DNA from: Alphaproteobacteria bacterium
GTDB taxonomy: Bacteria; Pseudomonadota; Alphaproteobacteria; Sphingomonadales; Sphingomonadaceae
Direction: 5' to 3'
DNA length: 47,742 nt
Assembly (NCBI GenBank): GCA_030431875.1
Contig: JAUIIG010000023.1
Location: 1 to 47,742, forward strand
Shown here piece after piece: positions 35,472-44,323 of the stretch (positions are counted from its first letter, which is position 1; every line of letters starts with the position of its first letter). Made by a program: the position numbers and the translations under genes. Under the pieces are notes generated by a model. The model was not told where the DNA came from and did no database searches. It worked only from the letters and a program-made list of their open reading frames with translations.

Positions 35472-35552
35472 CGTTATCCCGGCGAAAGCCGGGATCGCTG
35501 TCCGCCCGGCCGGACGATCCTGCAAGAGATTCCGGCTTTCGCCGGAATGACG
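35472..35552. repeat. Palindromic intergenic repeat (REP/MITE-like) between gcvH and gcvPA
   Basis: The left arm CGTTATCCCGGCGAAAGCCG (continuing to GGATCG) and the right arm ATTCCGGCTTTCGCCGGAAT (ending GACG) are imperfect inverted copies of each other. Each arm also contains its own small hairpin (CGGC...GCCG), and the middle has TCCG...CGGA. It resembles the short palindromic units with GGCGAAAGCC cores scattered in sphingomonad genomes, though no second copy is in this window. In RNA it could form a long stem within the gcv message. Confidence 0.7.
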
Positions 35553-35562
35553 AAGGTGTGAA

Positions 35563-36924
35563 ATGCGCTACCTCCCCCTCACCGACACTGACCGTGCAGC
35601 CATGCTCGATGTCATCGGCGCGCCCAGCGTTGATGCGCTGTTCGCCGATGTGCCAAGCGACCTCTACCTCGATGGCCCCATCGAAGGCCTCCCGCTAGCG
35701 GCTGGCGAGATGGCGGTCGAAAAACACATGCGCGGCCTGTCGAAACAGAATCTCGCCGCAGCCGACGCGGCCTTCTTCTGCGGTGCGGGGGCTTACCGGC
35801 ACCACGTGCCCGCCACGGTCGATCACATCATCCAGCGCGGCGAGTTCCTGACTGCCTACACGCCCTACCAGCCGGAAATCGCACAGGGCACGCTGCAGAT
35901 GCTGTTCGAGTTCCAGACGCAGGTTGCGCGCCTCTACGGCTGCGAAATCGCCAATGCCTCGATGTACGACGGATCAACCGCCTGCTGGGAAGCCATCGTC
36001 ATGGCCGCGCGCCTGACCAAGCGGAACCGGATTTTCATTACCGACGGCGTGCATCCGCATTATGTCTCGGTCGCGCAGACCATGGCGAAGTTCACGCCGG
36101 GGGATGTCGACTATGCCTATCCGGTCGCCAGGGCCGAGGTCGGCGAGGATGCCATCTGCGCCTCCATCGACGAGGAAACGAGCTGCGTCGTCGTGCAGTA
36201 CCCTGACATCATGGGCCGCATCCCCGATTTGCAGCAGATCGCCGATGCCGCACACGAGAAAGGCGCGCTGCTGATCGTCGTGAACACCGAACCGGTGGCA
36301 CTGGGTGCGCTGGAGGCTCCCGGAAACCTTGGCGCCGATATCGTCGTCGGCGAAGGCCAGTCGATCGGCGTTGGCCTGCAGTTCGGCGGGCCGTACCTCG
36401 GCCTCTTCGCCATCACCAATCGCAAGCACGTGCGGCAGATGCCGGGGCGCCTCTGCGGCGAGACCGTGGACGCTGACGGCAAGCGCGGCTTCGTCCTCAC
36501 CCTCTCGACCCGCGAGCAGCACATCCGCCGCGAGAAGGCGACGAGCAACATCTGCACCAACTCGGGCCTCTGCGCCCTCGCCTTCTCGGTGCACATGACG
36601 CTGCTGGGCGAAAAGGGCCTGACGGCGCTGGCCGCCGAGAACCACCGCCTCGCCTGCCAGGCCGCTGACCGGCTGGCGCAGGTGCCGGGCGTGACGGTGA
36701 TGAACGACGCCTTCTTCAACGAGTTCACGATCATGGTCGACACCGACGCGCGCCAACTGGTGCGCGACCTGGCCAAGCAGGACATCCTTGCCGGTGTCTC
36801 GCTGGGCCGCCTCTATCCCGACGGCGACGGACGCGAGAATGGCCTCGTCATCGCGGTCACCGAAACCAATACCGAGGAGGACTTCGAGATACTTGCCTCC
36901 GCCCTGCAGGAGGCGCTGTCGTGA
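35563..36924 (+). CDS. gcvPA: Glycine dehydrogenase subunit 1 (P-protein, N-terminal half)
   Basis: This 453-residue protein is the non-PLP-lysine half of the split glycine decarboxylase. Segments typical of GcvPA include RYLPLTDTDRAAMLDVIGAPSVD, FFCGAGAYRHHVPATVDHI, FLTAYTPYQPEIAQGTLQ and REKATSNICTNSGLCAL. It acts with GcvPB as a heterotetramer to decarboxylate glycine and load H-protein. GcvPB overlaps its end by four bases. Confidence 0.97.
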   Translation: MRYLPLTDTDRAAMLDVIGAPSVDALFADVPSDLYLDGPIEGLPLAAGEMAVEKHMRGLSKQNLAAADAAFFCGAGAYRHHVPATVDHIIQRGEFLTAYTPYQPEIAQGTLQMLFEFQTQVARLYGCEIANASMYDGSTACWEAIVMAARLTKRNRIFITDGVHPHYVSVAQTMAKFTPGDVDYAYPVARAEVGEDAICASIDEETSCVVVQYPDIMGRIPDLQQIADAAHEKGALLIVVNTEPVALGALEAPGNLGADIVVGEGQSIGVGLQFGGPYLGLFAITNRKHVRQMPGRLCGETVDADGKRGFVLTLSTREQHIRREKATSNICTNSGLCALAFSVHMTLLGEKGLTALAAENHRLACQAADRLAQVPGVTVMNDAFFNEFTIMVDTDARQLVRDLAKQDILAGVSLGRLYPDGDGRENGLVIAVTETNTEEDFEILASALQEALS

Positions 36925-38486
36925 ACCAGATCAACCAGAGCGGCTGGAAGCCCGGCACTCCCGTCCCCGCTGACCGTGGCGAGGAATACCCCACCGTCAC
37001 CGGCAACAAGGCACTCATGCTGGAAGAGCGGCTGATCTTCGAACTTGGCCGCACCGACACCTGCGGCGTGGACCTGCCCGAACCCGATCCGGCAGCGCCC
37101 AACCGTCTCGGAAAGTTCGCCCGCCAGCAGGCCACCGGCCTTCCCGGCCTCAGCGAGCCGGAAACGGTGCGCCACTACACCCGCCTCAGCCGCCAGAACT
37201 ATGCCATCGACCTTGGCCTGTTCCCGCTCGGCTCCTGCACCATGAAGCACAACCCACGCCTCAACGAGAAGGTCGCGCGGATGCCCGGCTTTGCCGACGT
37301 CCACCCGCTGCAGCCGGTCGATACCGTGCGCGGCGCGCTGGGTGTTATCAACGAGTTGGCCCACTGGCTGATCGAGCTCACCGGCATGCACGGCGTTGCC
37401 ATGACACCCAAGGCTGGCGCCCACGGCGAGCTGTGCGGCATGCTGTGCATCCGCGCCGCGCTGGAAGCGCGCGGCGATGCGCGCAAGGTCGTGCTGGTGC
37501 CCGAAAGCGCCCACGGCACCAATCCCGCCACGGCTGCCTTCGCCGGCTACGAGGTCGAGGACATTCCTGCCGCCCCCGATGGCCGCGTCGATCTTGCGGC
37601 GATGAAAGCGCGTCTGGGTCCTGACGTGGCGGCGGTGATGATCACCAATCCCAATACCTGCGGCCTGTTCGAAAGCGAGATGAAGGCAATCTCCGACGCG
37701 GTCCACGCAGCAGGCGGCTTCGTCTATTGCGACGGCGCGAACTTCAACGCCATCATGGGCCGGGTGCGGCCGGGCGACCTCGGCATCGACGCCATGCACA
37801 TCAACCTGCACAAGACCTTCTCCACCCCGCACGGCGGCGGTGGACCCGGCTCAGGCCCTGTTGTTCTGTCCGAAGCACTGTGTCCCTACGGCCCGCTGCC
37901 CTTCACGGCGAAAATGCCTGACGGCAGCATCCAGCTGGTCGAGGAAGAGAACGCCGCCGAGCATGGCCACACCGAAACTTTCGGACGCATGGCCGCCTTC
38001 CACGGGCAGATGGGCATGTTCACGCGCGCGCTGACCTACATCCTCAGCCACGGTGCGGACGGGCTGCGACAGGCCTCGGGCGATGCCGTGCTCAACGCCA
38101 ACTACCTGCTCCGCAGCCTGGATGACGTGTTCGACGCGCCCTTTGGTGACAGCGGCCCCTGCATGCACGAGGCGCTGTTCAGCGATCACGGCTTTGCCGA
38201 AGGCATGTCGACGCTCGACGTCGCCAAGGGCCTGATCGACGAAGGCTTCCACCCCATGACCATGTACTTCCCGCTGGTGGTGCACGGGGCCATGCTGGTG
38301 GAACCCACCGAGACCGAGAGCAAAGCCGTGCTCGACCAGTTCATCGTGGCCATGCGCTCGCTGGGCGAACGGGCCAAGGCTGGCGACGAGGCACTGAAGA
38401 CTGCCCCGCACCATGCGCCGCGCGCCCGGCTGGACGAGGCTCAGGCCGCGCGCAAGCCGGTGCTGACCTATTATACGGAGGTGTGA
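36921..38486 (+). CDS. gcvPB: Glycine dehydrogenase subunit 2 (P-protein, C-terminal half)
   Basis: This 521-residue PLP-binding half of glycine decarboxylase has the PLP lysine in HINLHKTFSTPHGGGGPGSGP. Upstream are LGSCTMKHNPRLNEKV and LTGMHGVAMTPKAGAHGE, usual for the family. It starts with GTG (GTGA overlapping the gcvPA stop). It is the last gene of the gcv unit and is followed by a 108-base gap before the caspase gene. Confidence 0.97.
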   Translation: MNQINQSGWKPGTPVPADRGEEYPTVTGNKALMLEERLIFELGRTDTCGVDLPEPDPAAPNRLGKFARQQATGLPGLSEPETVRHYTRLSRQNYAIDLGLFPLGSCTMKHNPRLNEKVARMPGFADVHPLQPVDTVRGALGVINELAHWLIELTGMHGVAMTPKAGAHGELCGMLCIRAALEARGDARKVVLVPESAHGTNPATAAFAGYEVEDIPAAPDGRVDLAAMKARLGPDVAAVMITNPNTCGLFESEMKAISDAVHAAGGFVYCDGANFNAIMGRVRPGDLGIDAMHINLHKTFSTPHGGGGPGSGPVVLSEALCPYGPLPFTAKMPDGSIQLVEEENAAEHGHTETFGRMAAFHGQMGMFTRALTYILSHGADGLRQASGDAVLNANYLLRSLDDVFDAPFGDSGPCMHEALFSDHGFAEGMSTLDVAKGLIDEGFHPMTMYFPLVVHGAMLVEPTETESKAVLDQFIVAMRSLGERAKAGDEALKTAPHHAPRARLDEAQAARKPVLTYYTEV

Positions 38487-38517
38487 CGCCGATCACGGCG
38501 AAAGCTGACAACTTGCC

Positions 38518-38543
38518 TGAATAGGAAATTCTGTATCTATTCA
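38518..38543. promoter_or_regulatory. Inverted repeat in the promoter region of the caspase-like gene
   Basis: TGAATAG (38518-38524) and CTATTCA (38537-38543) form a seven-base inverted repeat with a 12-base spacer. Just after it the bases CATTCAACC form a near-repeat of TATTCAGC. The element lies 50-75 bases upstream of the caspase gene ATG, in an A/T-rich pocket, the usual place for an operator. The regulator is unknown. Confidence 0.45.
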
Positions 38544-38594
38544 GCATTCAACCTGCATAGGGCCGGTCAGGCATGTGCAAACAAGGGGGCAGCA

Positions 38595-40229
38595 ATGTTC
38601 AAACGCGTTCTTCTCAGCGGAGCCGGTCTGGTGGCCGTGGCAGGTGCGGCTTTCGCCGTCGCCACTCCGTTTGACAGCACTGGCGGGATTTTCGCCAGCG
38701 CCGAGGCCGAGACGGGCAAGACCGATGGCAAGCAGGACCGCAAGCCGACCATTTCCAACGGCGGCGAGCTGACGCTGGGCCAGTCGGTCACGCGCGACCT
38801 GCAGCGCGGCCAACACACCTTCACGCTCGAAGCCGAAGCGGGCCAGCGCCTGCGCGTGTCGCTGTCGTCCGACGATTTCGACACCGTTTTGCGTGTTACC
38901 GGGCCGGACGGCTTTTCGGTCGAGAACGACGACGAACCGGGTGGCACGCTCAACAGCCTGGTCGACACCAGCCTGCCCGCCAGCGGCACCTACCGCGTGA
39001 CCGTGTCCAGCTACGGCAACCAGGGCGGCGGCACCTACCGTCTCGCCTCGATCGACACGATGAATCCCGTCCCCGCCGGAGCCGACGTGCGCAACCTGCC
39101 CTTCGGCCAGAGCGTCAACGGCGCACTGGCCCGTAGCGATGCGACCTCGCTGGGTGGCCAGAACGTCGACTATTACCGCTTCACCGGCACGGCCGGGCAG
39201 CGGGTCACGTTCGACGTCGAATCCGACCAGATCGATACCTTCCTCACCCTCTACCTGCCCGACGGCAGCATCGAGGAGAACGATGACCGCGGCGGACTGG
39301 AGGACACCAACAGCTCGCTGTCTATCACCCTGCCGATGGACGGCACTTACACCGTCGCCGCCAGCAGCTATGCCCGCGGCGAAAGCGGGCCCTACACGGT
39401 GATTACGCGCGAAGCCGATCCCTCGATCCGCACGATCCGTCCGTCGAGCGGCCAGGCGCAGGTCTTCGCGCTGAGCGTGGGTGTGTCGGAATACGAGCGT
39501 ATTTCCACCCTTACCCGCACTGACGAGGATGCCCTGCGCATCAATGCCGCGCTGCGCGCCAACGGCATGCTTGCGCCGCAGAGCGTTACCCTGGTCGACG
39601 AACAGGCCACCCGCGCCAACTTCCGCGCCCATCTCAACGAGATGACGCAGGCCATGGGCACCGACGATACGCTGCTGATCTTCTTCTCCGGCCACGGCGA
39701 CAAGGTGGAGAACATGGATACCGAGCGTGACCGCAGCGCCGAGACCATCGAGTTGTTCGATGCCGCGCTCTTTGACTACGAACTCGCCGAGATGCTGGAT
39801 GACTTCGATGGTCGGCTGCTGCTGGTCATCGACGCCTGCTTCGCCGGCGGCTTCGACCAGGTCATCGACCAGCGCGACGAGCGTATGGGCATCTTCAGCT
39901 CCGACGCCGACACGCTCAGCCTCGTGGCCCAGGGTGACAAGGCAGGCGGCTACATCAGCGTGCTCTTCCGACAGGCACTGGAAGGTGCCGCGGACATGGA
40001 TGGCGACCGCGCCATCGCGGCTGGCGAGCTGGGCGAATACATGCGCCGCGAATTCTATCGCACGGTTCTGGAGACGCCGCTGGCGACTGATGCCGAGGAC
40101 TTCCGCGACCACCAGGTGGCGGGCTTCCAGCACATCATCGTCGACCGCGGCGGTGACGGCATGCCGTTCCAGCAGGTGCTGATGAACTACGACAGTGCGT
40201 CGACCCGGACGGTCGCCCGCGCCAACTGA
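38595..40229 (+). CDS. Secreted caspase-like (C14) protease with two pre-peptidase domains
   Basis: This 544-residue protein starts with a signal peptide (about 1-23). Two beta-rich pre-peptidase C-terminal (PPC) domains follow (about 60-155 and 165-272), then a caspase/metacaspase-like domain (about 288-530). The catalytic pair is visible: His367 in FFSGHGDK and Cys415 in VIDACFAGGF. A canonical EF-hand-like loop lies at 467-478 (DMDGDRAIAAGE), which would fit calcium activation known for many metacaspases. Such orthocaspases in bacteria are mostly uncharacterised. The PPC domains suggest export or surface binding. The ATG follows AAGGGGGCAGCA. A strong terminator follows. Confidence 0.92.
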   Translation: MFKRVLLSGAGLVAVAGAAFAVATPFDSTGGIFASAEAETGKTDGKQDRKPTISNGGELTLGQSVTRDLQRGQHTFTLEAEAGQRLRVSLSSDDFDTVLRVTGPDGFSVENDDEPGGTLNSLVDTSLPASGTYRVTVSSYGNQGGGTYRLASIDTMNPVPAGADVRNLPFGQSVNGALARSDATSLGGQNVDYYRFTGTAGQRVTFDVESDQIDTFLTLYLPDGSIEENDDRGGLEDTNSSLSITLPMDGTYTVAASSYARGESGPYTVITREADPSIRTIRPSSGQAQVFALSVGVSEYERISTLTRTDEDALRINAALRANGMLAPQSVTLVDEQATRANFRAHLNEMTQAMGTDDTLLIFFSGHGDKVENMDTERDRSAETIELFDAALFDYELAEMLDDFDGRLLLVIDACFAGGFDQVIDQRDERMGIFSSDADTLSLVAQGDKAGGYISVLFRQALEGAADMDGDRAIAAGELGEYMRREFYRTVLETPLATDAEDFRDHQVAGFQHIIVDRGGDGMPFQQVLMNYDSASTRTVARAN

Positions 40230-40252
40230 TCGATTTTCCGAGGCATGCGAGT

Positions 40253-40282
40253 GGGCGGCAGGAGCGATCCTGCCGCCCTTTT
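40253..40282 (+). terminator. Rho-independent terminator of caspase-like gene
   Basis: GGGCGGCAGGA (40253-40263) pairs perfectly with TCCTGCCGCCC (40268-40278) around GCGA, followed by TTTT. It lies 24 bases after the caspase gene stop and 12 bases before the convergent transporter gene ends, so it may also help end the opposite transcript. Confidence 0.88.
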
Positions 40283-40293
40283 GCTTGGTTGCG

Positions 40294-41715
40294 TCAGGCA
40301 GCCGGACGGCGGGCGAAGATCCCGAAGCCCGCGATGATCGCGTAGCAAACGATCGGGATAACCATGGCCAGGGCCAGGTCCCCGCCAGTGGCATCGGCCA
40401 CAACGCCATACAGCAGCGGCACGACAGCGCCGCCGAAGATGGCGACGTTGATGATGCCCGATCCATCAGCTGCACGCGGCCCCAGCTTCTCGCAAGCGAG
40501 CGAGAAAATGGTCGGGAACATGATCGAGTTCATCAGGCCGACGGCGAGCAGCGAATAGGCGGCCAGTTCACCCGAAGTGAGCGCCGAAATGACGATCAGC
40601 AAGATGGAACCCGTCGCGTTGAAGGCCAGGATCTTGCCGGGGCTGAACATGCGCAGCGCGCCCGAACCGATGAAGCGGCCCACCATGGCACCACCCCAGT
40701 ACAGGCCGATCATCCAGCCGATCACGCTTTCCGGTTCACCCAGGACGCGCTCGGTCGAAAGGTAGTTGATGATGATAGAGCCGATGGAGACTTCGGCACC
40801 GACGTAGAGGAAGATGCACAGGGCACCGTAGCTGAACCGGGTCCGCTTCAGCAGGTCGTTGTCGTAGAGCCAGAGTGCCGGGGCGAGGAGGATCAGCAGC
40901 ACACCCAGCCACCCGCTCACCTGCAAGGCGACGAAGGCACCGACGGCGGCAAGCGCCAGGCCGACCAGGTAGCGGCCGGTCGAGACCAGTTCACCATCAC
41001 CCATGATCTTGGAATCGTGCGGCAGCCGGTGGCGGAACATCCAGACAGCCGCAGCCACCAGGGCAATAAGCGCGGCAACACCCAGGTATCCCTGCCAGAT
41101 GGCTTCGCTCTCCGCCGCGCGATAGGCCTGCAGGGCCTCGCCCGAAAGCTGGTCTGCCGAAACATCGGCAAGGCTGCCGAGAATGACGGCGGCACCGACA
41201 ATCGGGAAAACCGTGGTGCCGAGCGAGTTGAAGGCCTGGGCAAAGGTCAGGCGGCTATGCGTCGTCGACGGCTTGCCGAGCAGGCTGATCAGAGGATTGG
41301 CCACCACCTGCACGATCACCACGCCGCTGGCGAGGATGAACAGGGCGCCGAGGAAGATCGGATAGGTCGCTGTCTGGCTGGCCGGGATGAACAGCAGGCA
41401 ACCGAGGATCATCGTGCACAGCCCCGCGACTGCGCCGCGCATGTAGCCGATCTTCTTCACCAGCCTGGCCCCGGGGATGCCGATCACCAGGTAAGCCGCG
41501 AAGAAGCAGAACTGCACCAGCATGGCTTCGGTGTAGGAGAGCGTGAAAAGCTCTTTCAGCTTCGGGATGATCACGTCGTTCAGCGAGGTGATGCCGCCGA
41601 AGATGAAGAACAGCCCGAAGACGAAGTAGTTCAGGCCTGGCGCGTTGACCGGCGGATGGTCGTCGGTCACCGGGACCGAGTCGGTGCTGCTGGAAACATC
41701 AGGCGCTAGAGCCAT
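40294..41715 (-). CDS. FucP-family MFS sugar transporter
   Basis: This 473-residue inner-membrane permease has about 12 helices. The glucose/galactose/fucose MFS (FucP/GluP) opening is seen in NYFVFGLFFIFGGITSLNDVIIPKLKELF and FFAAYLVIGIPGARLVKKIGY, and RFIGSGALRMF and NSIMFPTIFSLACEKLG appear later. Such permeases bring hexoses in by proton symport. It is the last gene of the glucan locus and would take up glucose released by the GH3 enzyme. Confidence 0.93.
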   Translation of the reverse strand: MALAPDVSSSTDSVPVTDDHPPVNAPGLNYFVFGLFFIFGGITSLNDVIIPKLKELFTLSYTEAMLVQFCFFAAYLVIGIPGARLVKKIGYMRGAVAGLCTMILGCLLFIPASQTATYPIFLGALFILASGVVIVQVVANPLISLLGKPSTTHSRLTFAQAFNSLGTTVFPIVGAAVILGSLADVSADQLSGEALQAYRAAESEAIWQGYLGVAALIALVAAAVWMFRHRLPHDSKIMGDGELVSTGRYLVGLALAAVGAFVALQVSGWLGVLLILLAPALWLYDNDLLKRTRFSYGALCIFLYVGAEVSIGSIIINYLSTERVLGEPESVIGWMIGLYWGGAMVGRFIGSGALRMFSPGKILAFNATGSILLIVISALTSGELAAYSLLAVGLMNSIMFPTIFSLACEKLGPRAADGSGIINVAIFGGAVVPLLYGVVADATGGDLALAMVIPIVCYAIIAGFGIFARRPAA

Positions 41716-41732
41716 GGTACTCTCCCCGTAAT

Positions 41733-41757
41733 CGGGCCTGCGCTGCGGCAGGTCCCG
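41733..41757 (-). other. Hairpin upstream of the FucP-family gene
   Basis: On the minus strand CGGGACCTGC pairs with GCAGGCCCG with one bulged A around a small loop. It lies between the GH3 stop and the GGGGAGAG ribosome binding site of the permease. It may protect or separate parts of the message. There is no T-run. Confidence 0.45.
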
Positions 41758-41785
41758 CGTGTTGTCCGTTCATTCCCGCCTGCAC

Positions 41786-44251
41786 CTAGAAAGTGCAAGC
41801 TGTTCCTTCGGGCACCTCTTCGCGCCTTACTTCGGCAATGCCGATGGTCAGGCGTGCCTCGGTGGCAAACTCGAAGCTGTTGCCCAAGCCCGGTGCGCAG
41901 GCCGCGGTAATCAGCATCTCGCGCCATCCTTTCAGCGCAGCGTGCTCGAACTGTCGGGTGACGTCGATTACCGTTTCGCCATCGCTCTCGTCGTCGCGCA
42001 GGGTCAGCGTCACTGCTGCGGTCGGACGAGCCTCGACCTGGTAGGTGATGCGGAATGCGCCCTCGCCGCCGTTGGTCTGGGCAATGCCGAAGCGCGCGCC
42101 GGCCTGCATGACGATGCGGCGGGCGTCTTCCTGCGCGTCGCGGTCGATACCGGTCGCAGCGACACCTGCGGCCGTCGAGGTGCCACGCATCTGCGACAGC
42201 ATGTCCATGGCCGTTTCAAGGTTGCCGCCTGCAGCGTAAGCGACCACGCCGGAGGCGAGGCGGCCGGAACTGAACAGGTCCGAACTGTCGACGTTGTCCA
42301 GCGCGGCACAGCTCTCGTCGAGCTGTCGCAGGGCCGAGGTATCTTCAAGTGCACGACCGAAGCCGAAGGGGAACAATGCGCCCTGCGGGCCATTCACCGG
42401 CGTGCCTTCGCAAGTGGCAGGCCAGCTGAAAGAGAGGCGACCGGTGGCGGGGCGCGCACCGGTTAACACGTCAGCCACACCAGCGCCCTCGCTGCCCGGC
42501 AACCAGGCGGCGACGAAAGCATCTGCGGCGTTGAGTTCGCGGTTCATCCACATGGGGCGGCCCGAGAGGAATACGGCAACCGTCGGGATGCCCTGTTCAC
42601 GGAAGCCGCGCAGCAGTTCCAGCCCCTCGGTATCGCGGAAAACGAGGTCACCCTGGTCGCCGGCAAACTCGGCATAGGGCTTCTCGCCAAAGACCACGAC
42701 AGCGACATCGGGGCGCTGGTCGAAGCTACCGTCGGGCGACAGTACGGCGGTGCCGCCACCGGAAGTGATGGCCTCTTGGAGGCCGTCCCAGATGGAGGTC
42801 GCGTTGGGGAACAATTCGCCCACCATGCCCTCGCTATCGCCCATCTCGCTTTCGAGACCGCCTTGCCATTCGAGCGTCCAGCCGCCCGATGCACGGCCAA
42901 TGTCGTCAGCGGCGCTGCCGGCCACGAGCACGCGCGCGCCAGTCTGCAGCGGCAGGACGCCATTGTTCTTCAGCACGACCTGCGAACGGGCCACGGCCTC
43001 GCGCGCCAGGGCGCGATGTTCCGCCGATGCCAGCTGGTCGAATTGGCCGCCAAAGCCGCGTTCGGACGGCAGCACGGGTTCAGGGGCCAGCAGGCCGGCG
43101 CGATACTTCACCCGCAGAACGCGGGTCACCGCTTCGTCGACGCGCTCCATCGGGATGGTGCCATCCTCGACCTGCGCGATCAGCGTTTCCATCAGTTCCT
43201 GCCAGTCATCAGGCACCATGTAGATGTCGAGACCGGCAAGCAGCGACTGCGGGCAATCGGTGACAGTGCAACCGGCCACCTGGCTATGGCCGTTCCAGTC
43301 ACCCACCACGAGGCCATCAAAGCCCATCTCGCCGCGCAGCACGTCGGTCAGCAAGTCGCCATTGCCGTGCATCTTCTGGCCGTTGATCGAATTGAAGCTG
43401 GCCATGACAGCCTCCACCCCGGCGTCGATAGCCGCCGGATAGGGACGCCCGTGGAGAGCGATGAGCTCCTCGATGTCGCCGTTGACTTCACCCTGGTCGA
43501 CACCGTCCTGCGTGCCGCCGTCACCGAAGAAGTGCTTGGCCGTCGCGATGACATGGCCATCGCCGAGGAAGTCCTCGTCATCGGGATGGCCCTGCAGGCC
43601 CTCGACAAGTGCAGCGCCAAGCTCAGCCACCAGGTCCGGGTCTTCCGAATAGCTTTCGTAGGTGCGGCCCCAACGATCATCCTGCGCCACGGCAACCGTG
43701 GGCGAGAAGTTCCAGTCGATGCCGGTCACCTCGATCTCGACAGCCGTGGCTTCACCGATGCGGCGAACCAGGTCGGCATCGCCAGCGGCACCCAGAGCGA
43801 TATTGTGCGGGAAGATGGTGGCGCCAACGACGTTGGTGTGGCCGTGCACCGCGTCAGTGCCCCACATGGTCGGGATGATCGGTTCGCCATCGGGAAGCGG
43901 CTCGATCGACGCTTCGTACATTTCATCGGCATAGCGCAGCCATTCGCTGGCCGGGGCGAACTCGTCGCCGTAGGGGCCGCCGTTGCCGCCGTTGAGATAG
44001 CTGCCGAAGCGATAGCGCTGCATGTCTTCGGGCGTGAAGGAATTGATCTGCGGCTGGATCAGCTGGCCGATCTTGCGCTCCAGCGACATGCGCGCAACGA
44101 GGTCGGCAATGAAGGCGTCTTCGTCTTCGTAAGGCACGGCGGATTCCGCCACCGTCACCTCGCCGCCAAACGGCCAGGCGTTGCATCCTGCCAGACCCAG
44201 CCCAAGGGCCGCCATGGCCAGCGCTGCACGCATTTTCATCCCCTCACGCAT
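41786..44251 (-). CDS. GH3 family beta-glucosidase lipoprotein
   Basis: This 821-residue exo-acting glycoside hydrolase has a lipobox (LAGCNA, Cys23). The GH3 N-terminal barrel contains HVIATAKHFFGDGGTQDG (Lys239-His240) and the nucleophile Asp318 in DGLVVGDWNGH. A C-terminal alpha/beta-sandwich has the sugar-binding SGRPMWMNRE, and a trailing beta domain follows. It resembles exo-1,3/1,4-beta-glucanases of marine bacteria. It would cut glucose from beta-glucan oligosaccharides at the cell surface or in the periplasm. ATG starts at 44251 or 44239 are both possible. A strong LacI-type operator lies 12 bases upstream. Confidence 0.95.
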   Translation of the reverse strand: MREGMKMRAALAMAALGLGLAGCNAWPFGGEVTVAESAVPYEDEDAFIADLVARMSLERKIGQLIQPQINSFTPEDMQRYRFGSYLNGGNGGPYGDEFAPASEWLRYADEMYEASIEPLPDGEPIIPTMWGTDAVHGHTNVVGATIFPHNIALGAAGDADLVRRIGEATAVEIEVTGIDWNFSPTVAVAQDDRWGRTYESYSEDPDLVAELGAALVEGLQGHPDDEDFLGDGHVIATAKHFFGDGGTQDGVDQGEVNGDIEELIALHGRPYPAAIDAGVEAVMASFNSINGQKMHGNGDLLTDVLRGEMGFDGLVVGDWNGHSQVAGCTVTDCPQSLLAGLDIYMVPDDWQELMETLIAQVEDGTIPMERVDEAVTRVLRVKYRAGLLAPEPVLPSERGFGGQFDQLASAEHRALAREAVARSQVVLKNNGVLPLQTGARVLVAGSAADDIGRASGGWTLEWQGGLESEMGDSEGMVGELFPNATSIWDGLQEAITSGGGTAVLSPDGSFDQRPDVAVVVFGEKPYAEFAGDQGDLVFRDTEGLELLRGFREQGIPTVAVFLSGRPMWMNRELNAADAFVAAWLPGSEGAGVADVLTGARPATGRLSFSWPATCEGTPVNGPQGALFPFGFGRALEDTSALRQLDESCAALDNVDSSDLFSSGRLASGVVAYAAGGNLETAMDMLSQMRGTSTAAGVAATGIDRDAQEDARRIVMQAGARFGIAQTNGGEGAFRITYQVEARPTAAVTLTLRDDESDGETVIDVTRQFEHAALKGWREMLITAACAPGLGNSFEFATEARLTIGIAEVRREEVPEGTACTF

Positions 44252-44262
44252 TCCTCTTCCCT

Positions 44263-44288
44263 CAAAATTGGGAACGTTCTCAATTTTG
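44263..44288. promoter_or_regulatory. LacI-family operator upstream of the GH3 gene
   Basis: CAAAATTG (44263-44270) and CAATTTTG (44281-44288) are perfect inverted copies around GGAACGTTCT, whose centre is the self-complementary GAACGTTC. Only one base pair of the 26-bp palindrome does not match. The even spacing and central CG are classic for LacI-family operators. It sits 12 bases before the GH3 ATG and 36 bases after the end of the MFS gene. The LacI-type gene at 45529-46584 is the obvious candidate regulator. Confidence 0.85.
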
Positions 44289-44323
44289 GTGCAATCGCAC
44301 GCATAAATCAGAAAAGCAAGCGT

